A DNA stretch of 37,763 bases from the NCBI GenBank assembly GCA_003134375.1, contig PLAY01000074.1, forward strand, positions 1 through 37,763, written 5' to 3'. Position 1 is the first letter of the stretch, and each line of letters opens with the position of its first letter. Source of the DNA: Limisphaerales bacterium (GTDB taxonomy: Bacteria > Verrucomicrobiota > Verrucomicrobiia > Limisphaerales > UBA11358). This document shows positions 8,838-17,318 of this stretch, in pieces. The position numbers and the translations under genes were made by a program. Below the pieces are notes generated by a model. That model saw only the letters and a list, made by a program, of their open reading frames with translations, was not told the DNA's origin and ran no database searches.

Positions 8838-9926
8838 ATGAAAAATTCTTTATTGCTGCGAACCTTGACCATTCTCACCGGCGTCGCTCTTGCGGTCGCC
8901 GCATTGACGGCGGAGGCAAAATTGACGGTTGGCGACCCGGCCCCGAAACTCCAGGTTGCCAAATGGGTGCAGGGCGACCCGGTGAAGGCCTTCGACACGA
9001 ACCACATTTACATTGTGGAATTCTGGGCCACCTGGTGCGGCCCCTGCCGCGCCTCCATCCCGCACCTCAACGAACTGTGGCAAAAATTCAAGGACCGGGG
9101 ACTCATTGCCATCGGTCAGGATGTCTGGGAACAAAATGATGACGGGGTTGCGCCGTTCGTGAAAAAAATGGGCGACCAGATGACCTACCGGGTCGCCCTC
9201 GACGACAAAAGTCAGGAAACCAACGGCTTTATGGCGGTTAATTGGATGAAGGCGGCGGAACAGAACGGCATTCCCACCGCCTTCATCGTCAACCAACAGG
9301 GCCGCATCGCTTGGATCGGTCACCCGATGGGGTTGGACGAAAAGACGTTGGAAGATATTCTGGCCGGTCGTTTTGACATCACCAAGTTTGCCGCGGAATA
9401 CGAAAGTCAACAACAGGCCCAAGCCCGGGAGATGGAATTGTCCAAAAAGCTCAGCCAAGCCCTCAAAAACAAGGATTGGGACGCCGCCGAGGCGGCAATC
9501 GCCGAGATGAAAAAATCGGAGCCGGCCATGAGCGACAGTCTTGATACCGTCCGGTTCTCCATTCTGCTGGGCCGGAAGAATTATGCCGATGCCTACAAAC
9601 TGGCCGGATCCTTGAGTGACGCGCACCTGAAGAACGCGATGCTGCAAAATTCCCTCGCCTGGACCATCGCCACGCAGCCGGAACTGGAGAAGCGCGACCT
9701 GGCGCTCGCCGAAAAAATGGCCGGGCGGGCCAACGAAGCCACCAAGGGCAAGGAACCCGCCATTTTGGACACGCTCGCCCGGGTCCAGTTCATGAACGGC
9801 AAAACCAACGAAGCCGTCGCCACCGAACAAAAGGCGTTGGACATTGCCCCGGACGAACAAAAAGCTTTTTTAAAGAAATTCCTGACCAGCTACCAGGAAG
9901 GCAAGTTGCCAAAAGCCGACGACTAG
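8838..9926 (+). CDS. Exported thioredoxin-like protein (TlpA/ResA type)
   Basis: After a signal peptide (LLLRTLTILTGVALAVAALTAEA) the protein has a thioredoxin-like fold with the redox motif WCGPC (IVEFWATWCGPCRASIPHLNELW). It also has the conserved cis-Pro segment GIPTAFIVNQQGRIAWIG, as in TlpA/ResA thiol oxidoreductases that act outside the cytoplasm. The last 150 residues are a helical, Ala/Lys/Glu-rich TPR-like extension that ordinary TlpA proteins lack. The start at 8838 is chosen because AGGAATT lies seven bases upstream and the signal peptide follows at once; an upstream in-frame start at 8799 would put 13 unlikely residues in front. It stands alone and converges on the RNA methyltransferase gene. 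Confidence 0.88.
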   Translation: MKNSLLLRTLTILTGVALAVAALTAEAKLTVGDPAPKLQVAKWVQGDPVKAFDTNHIYIVEFWATWCGPCRASIPHLNELWQKFKDRGLIAIGQDVWEQNDDGVAPFVKKMGDQMTYRVALDDKSQETNGFMAVNWMKAAEQNGIPTAFIVNQQGRIAWIGHPMGLDEKTLEDILAGRFDITKFAAEYESQQQAQAREMELSKKLSQALKNKDWDAAEAAIAEMKKSEPAMSDSLDTVRFSILLGRKNYADAYKLAGSLSDAHLKNAMLQNSLAWTIATQPELEKRDLALAEKMAGRANEATKGKEPAILDTLARVQFMNGKTNEAVATEQKALDIAPDEQKAFLKKFLTSYQEGKLPKADD

Positions 9927-9967
9927 AATTAGTCCTTCTCCATACCGGGGCTGGCGGACATGGACAA

Positions 9968-10075
9968 GAAGGCTAAAGGCTGAAGGCTAAATGCTAAAGT
10001 TTATGAAAAAAACGCAAAACCGGATTCCGTTCAATTTGCCACGTCTTTAATCCTTCAGCCTTCAGCCTTTCTTTC
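9968..10075. repeat. Mirrored heptamer element (aaggcta/ccttcag)
   Basis: The left arm (9968-9999) repeats aaggcta/aaggctg. The right arm (10046-10075) carries the complement ccttcag repeats, with about 46 nt between them. It lies between the convergent thioredoxin-like and methyltransferase genes. The same heptamer occurs at 15591-15621. Confidence 0.8.
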
Positions 10076-10082
10076 CCCCAAT

Positions 10083-10148
10083 TCGATGTTCGGCGTTCGA
10101 TGTTGAATGTTCGATGTTCGATGTGTTCATCTTCAGCCTTTAGCCTTG
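10083..10148. repeat. Heptamer array (ttcgatg x6) running into a gene end
   Basis: Six tandem ttcgatg-type 7-mers (10083-10122) are followed by a further cttcagc/ctttagc arm. That arm overlaps the stop codon of the methyltransferase gene and encodes its last residues (NKAKG). The arm is complementary to the aaggcta arm at 9968. Confidence 0.75.
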
Positions 10149-10966
10149 TTTCCGCGCTGCCGGGTCGCTTCGTAAAGGAATATGCCCGTGGCGACAGCCA
10201 CGTTCAGTGAATTCATGTGGGACGGCATCGGGATTTCCACCATGTCGTCGCACGCCGCCAGCACGGCCGGCGTGAGGCCCGGTCCTTCCGCGCCAAACAC
10301 CAAACAGCAGTCGCCCCGCAAATCCACGGCGGTCAGCTTTTTCGCCCCGGGCCGGGGATGCGCCGCCAGACACCGCACGCCCCGCGCCCGCAGCGACGTC
10401 AGTTTTTCCACCAGATTGTCCACGTGTATCAATGGTTGCTCGAAGGTGGTGCCCATGGAACCGGACACCGCGCGGCGCTGAAATGGACTGCCGCACGTCT
10501 CGCCCACAATCAGAAAATGCGCGCCAAAAGCCGCGCAGTTCCGGACCACCGCGCCCAGATTTTCCGCGCTGGCAATGCCCTCCACGGCGGCGAGCAGCAG
10601 CGGTCGCGGCGAGTTTTTCAGGAGCGTTTCAAAGTCCGGCGGCGGCGGGATTTTGGCCACGGCCAGCGCGCCCTGATGCAACTGGTAGCCGGTGATGGTT
10701 TCCAGCAGCTTCCGTTCGCCGACATAGACGCAGATCTCTTTTTCCGGCCGGGCGCGCAGCAGCGGTTCGAGCTGTTCCAGCCACGCAGGCGTGAGCAGCG
10801 CGGAGACGACGGTGTACCGGCTCGCCAGCAACCGCTTGACCACCTTGATGTTGGTGGCCACCAGCACGCCGGCCCGCTCGTGTTCCTCGACCCGGCGGAG
10901 GGTGCAATACAACGCCAGTTCCGGCGCGTCGAGAGATTGAACCGGTTGGATGTGCAAAATCGCCAC
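10133..10966 (-). CDS. SPOUT (TrmH/SpoU) RNA 2'-O-methyltransferase
   Basis: TrmH-type SPOUT enzymes methylate ribose 2'-OH in tRNA or rRNA using SAM. The three class motifs are visible: SAENLGAVVRNCAAFG (motif 1), CCLVFGAEGPGL (motif 2) and IPMPSHMNSLNVAVATGIFLYE (motif 3, forming the knotted SAM site). An N-terminal substrate-binding domain precedes them. The target RNA cannot be assigned. The start is uncertain: the frame is open up to 11095, but residues before the GTG at 10966 are encoded by a dispersed repeat (see 10960-11015) and look unlike protein, so I use GTG 10966. The last codons come from a heptamer arm. It is transcribed towards the thioredoxin-like gene. Confidence 0.85.
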   Translation of the reverse strand: MAILHIQPVQSLDAPELALYCTLRRVEEHERAGVLVATNIKVVKRLLASRYTVVSALLTPAWLEQLEPLLRARPEKEICVYVGERKLLETITGYQLHQGALAVAKIPPPPDFETLLKNSPRPLLLAAVEGIASAENLGAVVRNCAAFGAHFLIVGETCGSPFQRRAVSGSMGTTFEQPLIHVDNLVEKLTSLRARGVRCLAAHPRPGAKKLTAVDLRGDCCLVFGAEGPGLTPAVLAACDDMVEIPMPSHMNSLNVAVATGIFLYEATRQRGNKAKG

Positions 10967-11015
10967 GCCGGAATTAAAGCGCGTGGCAGCGGCAATGAAA
11001 AGCGCGGAGAACGGT
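10960..11015. repeat. Dispersed ~50-bp repeat, copy 1
   Basis: This stretch is nearly identical to 14507-14562, in the same orientation (shared cores include GGAATTAAAGCGCG and GCGGCAATGAAAAGCGCG). Here it overlaps the 5' end of the methyltransferase gene. Its translation on the minus strand (ALFIAAATRFNS) matches the other copy (ALFIAAVARFNS), which suggests a repeated nucleotide element rather than two proteins. Confidence 0.75.
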
Positions 11016-11107
11016 TTCTTCCACCACGGCCAACGGGTTACTTCACCTTTTCCACCACCAGCATCTCGACGGGTTCGCGGCAGGCACGAACTCAAGGCCG
11101 GGTTGTT

Positions 11108-12760
11108 TTACTTGGTGGTTTTGATGGATGTTTCAAGTAAAACAACCAACTCACTATTTTCTGAATCCGATGGATTATGCGCGCGAAACACCAAGGTGCC
11201 ACCATTTTCGACGTTGGCCTCCGCGAACACTGCACAATTTGTTCGGTTGGCAAAATCCGGCCAGTCTCCCGCTGGATTGCTGGTAAAGTAACCGGTCGTG
11301 CTTGCCTGCACTTTTAGATCAATCATCTGTTCTTTTCCGAAAGGGTTGTCAACCAACGCGATTGGAAGACATTCGAATCCGATATTTTGGGCGGCCGTTC
11401 CACTGAATAAATCGCTGGCGATCCCATACCCGGTAACAATTCTTGCCACTTGGAACGATCGAAATCTATGTGACCGCAAATTTTGGTTTAGCTTGTTCAA
11501 GCTTTTCGAATTCAACATCCACCAGCCGGAACCGTACCGCGTAGTTTTGGCATTGGGCTGGCCAAGCCCAAGCTGGCCGAAGTCTAAAGGAGACAGTTTG
11601 TAAAAACGGGCGGTAAAAAGCATTCCCTGCTTCACCGGAATTCGCGAAACCAAATCGCATCTTCCATCAATCTGATTCAACTCTTCGACGGTTCGCCGGA
11701 ATTTATCGAGGGCTTCCGGTGTGTTTTGCGTGGTGATTTCGCCGGTCTTTGTATTGAATGCAATACCACGCGGCGGGTTGCAATCAACCCCTTGGATTCG
11801 CAACAAATCCAATAAAATATCACTCCAATGATTCGATGGAGTACTCATGGTTTGGCCCATTTCAGCCTTTATGTTCTCGATGAATAAATCAGGATTCACC
11901 TTCAAGGTGAGTGTCTTCAGGACGGCTTGACTTCCCGTGTGCATCCGGTGGATGACAGCCGTTGTTGTTCCTGCCGCGAGTAACACACTCGCGGCCACCA
12001 CAATTGCCGTTTTTGCTTTTGTCCATGCCATAATTTTCAATGCTCCTTTGATGAGGGTTAAAGTCGAACCGCTGGCCGTCGCGCCTTTGGCCACGGCGAT
12101 GGCCGTTACGGATTTTGCCAGCGCCACCGGCGCGGCTTGAACGGAATTGGCGGAAATCGCTCCGGCGATGATGGCGGTGGTCGAGGAAACGCCGCGCTTG
12201 GTGAAATAATGGTGCAGCTTCTCCAGCGCGCGGCTCACGCGCTTCTTGGCGGCTTCTTCATTCGCACCCAAAGCCGCGCCCACTTCCCGCAGGCTTTTGC
12301 CGTCGAAAAAACGCAGCACGACGGCGTGGCGGTCGGTTTCATTCAATCCCGCCATCGCCGCGTCCAGCAGCGGAGCGAACTGTTTCCAGATTGCGTCCAC
12401 CTCCGTTCCGCTTCGGCGCGACAAGTCGGATTCATTTTCATTCAAAACGGTTTGCATGTATGCCTCCTGTTCGCGGCGGGCGCGCCGGATTCCGCCACGG
12501 ATAAAAGTCACCGCCGTTAGCCGGGCGGTCTGATACAGCCAGCCGGAAAGGATGACCCGCTTGCCCAACTGCCGGGATTTTTTCGCCAGGATGACGAAGA
12601 CCGCCTGGGTGATTTCCTCGGCGGAATGCGGATTGCCGGCAAGGCGCAGCGCGACCGAATAGACCTTGTTGACGTGCCGCGCAACGAGCGCGGCAAAGGC
12701 CTCCTCAGAATCGCGCTCGACGTATTCGCGCAACAGGGCGTTGTCATCCAATTCCTGCAT
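11108..12760 (-). CDS. ECF-type sigma factor with C-terminal membrane/extracytoplasmic extension
   Basis: Residues 1-185 form an ECF sigma factor: region 2 (AFAALVARHVNKVYSVALRLAGNPHSAEEITQAVFVILAKK) and region 4 with a helix-turn-helix (GKSLREVGAALGANEEAAKKRVSRALEKL). The protein continues for another 365 residues, through an Ala-rich linker, one transmembrane helix (about 250-271, KTAIVVAASVLLAAGTTTAVI) and a globular C-terminal part of unknown type. The topology suggests a sigma factor tethered to the membrane, with a sensing or cleavable outer domain that may replace a separate anti-sigma factor; this is inference. A second ECF gene with a different membrane extension diverges from it across 148 bp. 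Confidence 0.85.
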   Translation of the reverse strand: MQELDDNALLREYVERDSEEAFAALVARHVNKVYSVALRLAGNPHSAEEITQAVFVILAKKSRQLGKRVILSGWLYQTARLTAVTFIRGGIRRARREQEAYMQTVLNENESDLSRRSGTEVDAIWKQFAPLLDAAMAGLNETDRHAVVLRFFDGKSLREVGAALGANEEAAKKRVSRALEKLHHYFTKRGVSSTTAIIAGAISANSVQAAPVALAKSVTAIAVAKGATASGSTLTLIKGALKIMAWTKAKTAIVVAASVLLAAGTTTAVIHRMHTGSQAVLKTLTLKVNPDLFIENIKAEMGQTMSTPSNHWSDILLDLLRIQGVDCNPPRGIAFNTKTGEITTQNTPEALDKFRRTVEELNQIDGRCDLVSRIPVKQGMLFTARFYKLSPLDFGQLGLGQPNAKTTRYGSGWWMLNSKSLNKLNQNLRSHRFRSFQVARIVTGYGIASDLFSGTAAQNIGFECLPIALVDNPFGKEQMIDLKVQASTTGYFTSNPAGDWPDFANRTNCAVFAEANVENGGTLVFRAHNPSDSENSELVVLLETSIKTTK

Positions 12761-12908
12761 CTACCTGTAAATGCCGCCAATCGGGCAAAGGGGACAATCT
12801 TTTTTTGCCGGGGTTCGCTTTTTGTTCGTCCTCCAGCCCCGGCGGACGGCGGGATGCTCGAACATTTTCTGTCACCCAAACAACCTTTTCAGGAACGTGT
12901 AAAGTGAT

Positions 12909-14351
12909 ATGATGACACTCAAGACCATGCCCGCACTGGAACAAAACGATGCCGAACTGGTGGCCGAAAGCCTGGAGGGAAGCCGGGACGCCTTCCGCCG
13001 GATCGTTGAACGGTATCAAACCCTGATCTGCTCGCTGTCCTACAGCGCCACCGGCAACGTGAGCCGGAGCGAGGACATGGCCCAGGAAACCTTCATCGCC
13101 GCGTGGAAACAGCTCGGCGCCCTGCGCGAACCGGCCAAACTCCGGGCCTGGCTGTGCGGCATCGCCCGCCACCGGATCCAAAAAAACTTTGAACGCGACG
13201 GGCGCGAGCCGGCGCTCAACGCCGCGCCTTTGGAAGACGCGCATGATACGCCCGCCATCGAAGCCCTCCCGTCCGAGCAAGCCATCAGCCGGGAGGAGGA
13301 GGCGATTTTGTGGCGGTCGCTGGAAAAAATCCCGGAGCTGTATCGCGAACCGCTCGTCCTGTATTACCGCGAACATCAATCCATCGAACACGTGGCGGAG
13401 GCATTGGATTTGACCGAGGACGCCGTGAAACAACGGCTGTCGCGCGGGCGCAAACTGTTGCAGGACGAGGTGCAGATGTTTGTGGAAGGCGCCCTGCGCC
13501 GGACGGCGCCCGGCCAGGCATTTTCAGGCGCGGTGCTCGCAATGCTGCCGCTGGCGGCCGGCTCGGCGGCAACGGCCGGACTGGGTGCGGGAGCAAAAGG
13601 CGCAGCGGCGGCCAAATCGGGCTTTCTGGCCGCCTGGCTCCTGCCGTTGACGCCGCTTCTCGGCATCGCCGCCGGCGTCGGCTCGCAATGTCTGATCATC
13701 CGCTCCACGACGACCGACCGCAAGGACCGGCTCAAACAATCCGTCATCGTCATCGCCTTCTGGATTATTTATCTGGGAGTGGCCGCGGGCGGAGAAACGG
13801 CCATGCGTGTGCTGAGCCGGCATTTCGAATGGAGCGACCGGGTCCAGTTTGTCGCGACCATCAGTTTTTGGTGGTTCTTTCTCCTCGTCACCATCACGTT
13901 CCTCAACGTGGCCGTTCAATGGGCCACCGCCAAACGCCAGGAGCGCATTGACGCCGGTGAAATTCCGCCACCGCCCACGACGCCGCTGAAACCGGGCACG
14001 CTGGCGCTGGTCGTGGCCGGCGGATATTTATTGTTTTCCTGGATAATCCGTCTGACGTGGATGGCCCACGATCCCCTGGCGACCGGCATTGCCGCCGGAA
14101 CAATGCTGGTGCTGGCACTTTGGTCTTTCGTTCGATTGCGCGGCAAGTCTGCTGCCGCGGTCAGACTGGCACTCGGCTGGGACATGAACCTGATCGGATT
14201 GATGATTCTGGCCATCCTGAACCTGCGCGCGGACGTGTGGGTGGCCAGGGCGTATGGCGTCAGCGTGGCCGAAGCGCACGATCTTCAGCCCATCTGGATT
14301 ATTCCCGTCCTCACCCTCGCCAAACCGAAGCCCCATCGGGGCGAAAGATAA
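12909..14351 (+). CDS. ECF-type sigma factor fused to a polytopic membrane domain
   Basis: Residues 10-195 form a sigma-70 family ECF factor: region 2 (AFRRIVERYQTLICSLSYSATGNVSRSEDMAQETFIAAWKQL), the WLCGIARHRI segment, and region 4 (QSIEHVAEALDLTEDAVKQRLSRGRKLL). After residue 200 come about seven hydrophobic helices (roughly 237-256, 277-294, 312-337, 360-380, 390-407, 420-435 and 455-470). One reading is that the membrane part acts as a built-in anti-sigma or sensor. The start at 12909 has only a distant AGGAA; Met7 (12927) is an alternative. It diverges from the other fused ECF gene. Confidence 0.85.
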   Translation: MMTLKTMPALEQNDAELVAESLEGSRDAFRRIVERYQTLICSLSYSATGNVSRSEDMAQETFIAAWKQLGALREPAKLRAWLCGIARHRIQKNFERDGREPALNAAPLEDAHDTPAIEALPSEQAISREEEAILWRSLEKIPELYREPLVLYYREHQSIEHVAEALDLTEDAVKQRLSRGRKLLQDEVQMFVEGALRRTAPGQAFSGAVLAMLPLAAGSAATAGLGAGAKGAAAAKSGFLAAWLLPLTPLLGIAAGVGSQCLIIRSTTTDRKDRLKQSVIVIAFWIIYLGVAAGGETAMRVLSRHFEWSDRVQFVATISFWWFFLLVTITFLNVAVQWATAKRQERIDAGEIPPPPTTPLKPGTLALVVAGGYLLFSWIIRLTWMAHDPLATGIAAGTMLVLALWSFVRLRGKSAAAVRLALGWDMNLIGLMILAILNLRADVWVARAYGVSVAEAHDLQPIWIIPVLTLAKPKPHRGER

Positions 14352-14431
14352 TAGCCCGGGGTTGCGCTTGCCGCGTCGTAGCATCGCGAAGACGGGAGCG
14401 CCACCCCGGGAAAACGTCCCCAAAAATAATT

Positions 14432-14473
14432 CTCCCTCTCCGCCGTGAAACGGGGGAGAGGGCCGGGGTGAGG
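14432..14473. repeat. CT-rich hairpin repeat copy (CCCTCTCC/GGAGAGGG)
   Basis: CCCTCTCC (14434-14441) pairs with GGAGAGGG (14455-14462) around a 13-nt loop and is followed by CCGGGGTGAGG. The same core recurs twice near 30572-30725. It lies just downstream of the second ECF gene. Confidence 0.7.
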
Positions 14474-14506
14474 TGGCGCGTAAAACATTTTCATGCGCCC
14501 TGTTTT

Positions 14507-14562
14507 TGAAATCGCCACGCTGGAATTAAAGCGCGCAACAGCGGCAATGAAAAGCGCGAAGA
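14507..14562. repeat. Dispersed ~50-bp repeat, copy 2
   Basis: This is the second copy of the element at 10960-11015, in the same orientation, with a handful of mismatches. It lies directly beyond the broken 3' end of the ABC-F gene, so it may mark the rearrangement that truncated that gene. Confidence 0.75.
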
Positions 14563-14584
14563 AAAACCAAGGCTGGCGGACTCA

Positions 14585-15583
14585 TTACTGGCACCCGCTC
14601 AAACGATTTTGGGAAAAGAGAAAATATTTAAGCCGCGCGAGGGAGGTTATGCAGACGCGATTGCCCAGTTGCGGTGGCGGCGGGATGCACAGCTCCACGT
14701 CCTCCTCGATCATCGGCCCGTCCTGCGCGGCGGTTTCGTAGTAACGCTCAAAACGGTTCTTTTGTTTGCTGCGTTGCGCGCGCGGACCCTGTCGCACCCA
14801 GGCCAGTTCCTTTTTCAGAAACATCTGGCGCTTGTGCTCGATGGTGGCGTCGGCAGCCTGGCGCTCGGCCTTGTCCAGCAGGTAATCGGTGTAATTGCCG
14901 GCATGCGAGAAGAACCGGCCATCGGACAGCTCGACCATGCGCCTGGCCACGCGGTCGAGAAAATAGCGGTCGTGCGTGACGACGAGGAACGAACCGTGAA
15001 ACTCGTCGAGAAATTCCACGACCCACTCGATGGATTCCGGGTCCAGATGGTTCGTCGGCTCGTCAAGGATCAGCAGGTCGGGGTCTGAGACCAGGGCGCG
15101 GCACATGGCCACGCGCCGTTTCTCGCCGCCAGAGAGCGTCTCAATGCGCCGGTCGCCGGCAGGACAATTCAGGTGCGACATCGCGGTCTCGATGCGCCGG
15201 TCCAACGTCCAGCCTTCCAGCGCGACGATGCGATGTTCCAGTTCCTCGTGGCGTTTCGAGTCGTGCGGCAACGATTCAAATTCCGCAATCAAATCGAGCA
15301 CCGGCTTCGCGCCGTCACGGATGTTTTCGAGCACGTTCTTCGTCGCATCGAGCATGAAATCCTGCGGCAGGTAGCTGACGACCAACTCGCGCCGCCGGGT
15401 GACATCGCCGCTGTCGGGCGATTGCAGCCCGGCGAGGATGCGGAGGAACGTCGTCTTGCCGCAGCCGTTGCGTCCGACCAGACCGATGTGGTCGCCCTCG
15501 TCGATCGCGAGCGTCGCGTGGTCGAGCACCGCGCGGTCGCCGTAGCTTACGGTGATTTCAGTGGCGGTGAGGATGGTGGACAT
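14585..15583 (-). pseudogene. ABC-F family ATPase, 3'-truncated (first ABC module only)
   Basis: ABC-F proteins (Uup, EttA, ABCF ribosome factors) normally have two ATP-binding cassettes and about 520-640 residues. This product has 332 residues and only the first cassette: Walker A GRNGCGKTT, signature LSGGEKRRVAMCRAL, Walker B LLILDEPTNHLD, the H-loop VVTHDRYFLDRV, then the inter-domain linker (FLKKELAWVRQGPRAQRSKQKNR). It follows the family up to IPPPPQLGNRV, where the second cassette should begin. It then breaks into about 22 residues unlike any ABC domain and stops. The dispersed repeat lies just downstream. The gene is probably inactive as an ABC-F factor, though the half-protein may still be made. 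prfC is 50 bp upstream on the same strand. Confidence 0.8.
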
Positions 15584-15590
15584 GGAAAGA

Positions 15591-15621
15591 AATGCTAAAG
15601 GCTAAAGGCTGAAGGCTAAAG
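15591..15621. repeat. Heptamer array (aaggcta type)
   Basis: Four tandem 7-mers (aatgcta, aaggcta, aaggctg, aaggcta) lie between the ABC-F remnant and prfC. The heptamer is the one found at 9968-9999. No facing arm is visible here. Confidence 0.75.
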
Positions 15622-15632
15622 TTGTATGCCTG

Positions 15633-17273
15633 TCACTCCCTCGCCGTCTGCACGGGTAACGCGGACAGCGGAACGCGCTCGTTGGTTTTGATGAAATAAT
15701 CGGCCGACCAGTCGTTCGCGAACAGCACGACGGCATTTTTGCCGACGTCGTAGGCGACCCGCGAACCGGTGGGCAGTGACAGGGCGTCCAAATCATCTTC
15801 CTTCATATCTACCGGCAGCCAGCGGATGACCGTCCATGGCGCGGCTTCGAGTCGTGACACCGCGCCGTACTCGCTTTCGAGGCGGAATTGCACCACCTCG
15901 AATTGCAGCGGGCCGACGGCGGCGAGCAACGGCGTTTTCACCGACGAGTTGCGCAGGTAAAGCGCCTGGATGACGCCTTCCTGCATCAATTGCTCCAGTC
16001 CCTGGCGAAATTGTTTGTATTTGGCCGTGTTCGGATTGTGCAGATAGCTGAAGGCCTCGGGCGTGAAGCGCGGGATTTCCTTGTAAAGGATTTTTGGATC
16101 GGTGGTGAGGGTGTCGCCGATACCGAAACTGTCGTGGCCGACGAGACCGATGACGTCGCCCGGCCACGCTTCGTCCACGATTTCGCGTTCGTTGCCGAAC
16201 AGTTTGTGCGAGCTGGAGAGGCGCACCTTCTTTTTCGACCGCGAATGATGCACAGTCATGTCGCGTTCGAACTTGCCCGAACAAACGCGGACGAACGCAA
16301 TGCGGTCGCGATGTCTCGGGTCCATGTTGGCCTGAATCTTGAAAATAAAACCCGAAAACGCCGGGTGCTCCGGCGAAATCAAAACACCCGCCATCACGCG
16401 CGGCTTGGGCGGCGGCGCGTGTTTCAGGAAACCGTCGAGCAAAAGCTGGACGCCGAAATTATTGAGGGCGCTGCCGAAGAAAACGGGCGTCGTTTTTTCC
16501 GCAAGCACGGCGGCGTCATCCCACTCGTGCCCGGCGTGTTCGAGCATCTCAAGTTCCTCGACCGTCCGGTGAAACGCCGTGTCATCGAGCTGGCCGCGCA
16601 CGGCGGGATCGTCCAGTCCGCCGACCTGCACCGGTGCGCGATATTGGCCGCCGACGGTGCGCTCGAAGAGATGCATCAGTTTCGTCTGCCGGTCATAGAC
16701 GCCCTGGAACTCGAAGCCGTTGCCAATGGGCCAGTTCACCGGGAACGCGCCGATGCCGAGCACGCGCTCCAGTTCATCGAGCAGCGCGAGCGGGTCTTTC
16801 ATCGGGCGGTCGCATTTGTTCATGAACGTGAAGATGGGCACGCCGCGCTGGCGGCAGACCTCGAACAGCTTGCGCGTTTGCGGCTCGATGCCCCTGGCCG
16901 AGTCAATCACCATCACCACCGAATCCACGGCGGTGAGCACACGGTAGGTGTCCTCGGAAAAATCCTTGTGGCCCGGCGTGTCGAGCAGGTTGAGGCGGTA
17001 GCCGTTGTAATCGAACTGCAACACCGTGGAGCTGATCGAGATGCCGCGCTTCTTCTCTAGCTCCATCCAGTCGGACGTGGTGGCGGACTGGTTCCGGCGC
17101 GCGGTGACGGAGCCGGCGAGCTGCACCGCGCCGCCATACAGCAACAACTTTTCCGTCAACGTGGTCTTGCCCGCGTCCGGATGCGAGATGATGGCGAACG
17201 TGCGTCGCTTCGAGATTTCTTCCAAAATGTTCACAAAGGTCGTGAACGATAACAGAGAATCAGGCAGGAACAA
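15633..17273 (-). CDS. prfC: Peptide chain release factor 3 (RF3)
   Basis: RF3 is the GTPase that recycles RF1/RF2 from the ribosome after termination. The 546-residue protein matches the family in length. G1 is ISHPDAGKTTLTEKLL, the switch region contains RGISISSTVLQFDYNG, G3 is LLDTPGHKDFSEDTYR, and G4 is TFMNKCDRP. RF3-specific segments follow (AVGPLQFEVVQFRLESEYG near the C-terminus), which separate it from EF-G. The frame opens at 17273, but the family usually begins close to the GTG at 17234 (VNILEEISKRRTFAIISHPDAGK), so that codon is a likely true start. Confidence 0.95.
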   Translation of the reverse strand: MFLPDSLLSFTTFVNILEEISKRRTFAIISHPDAGKTTLTEKLLLYGGAVQLAGSVTARRNQSATTSDWMELEKKRGISISSTVLQFDYNGYRLNLLDTPGHKDFSEDTYRVLTAVDSVVMVIDSARGIEPQTRKLFEVCRQRGVPIFTFMNKCDRPMKDPLALLDELERVLGIGAFPVNWPIGNGFEFQGVYDRQTKLMHLFERTVGGQYRAPVQVGGLDDPAVRGQLDDTAFHRTVEELEMLEHAGHEWDDAAVLAEKTTPVFFGSALNNFGVQLLLDGFLKHAPPPKPRVMAGVLISPEHPAFSGFIFKIQANMDPRHRDRIAFVRVCSGKFERDMTVHHSRSKKKVRLSSSHKLFGNEREIVDEAWPGDVIGLVGHDSFGIGDTLTTDPKILYKEIPRFTPEAFSYLHNPNTAKYKQFRQGLEQLMQEGVIQALYLRNSSVKTPLLAAVGPLQFEVVQFRLESEYGAVSRLEAAPWTVIRWLPVDMKEDDLDALSLPTGSRVAYDVGKNAVVLFANDWSADYFIKTNERVPLSALPVQTARE

Positions 17274-17318
17274 GTTTTCGATTTTGCCCGTCGAATTCCG
17301 TCAATGCCCCATGCAGCA

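Noticed and set aside
9968-10148. Possible CRISPR array
   Set aside because: The units are only 7 bp with no unique spacers, and no cas genes are nearby. These are tandem heptamers.
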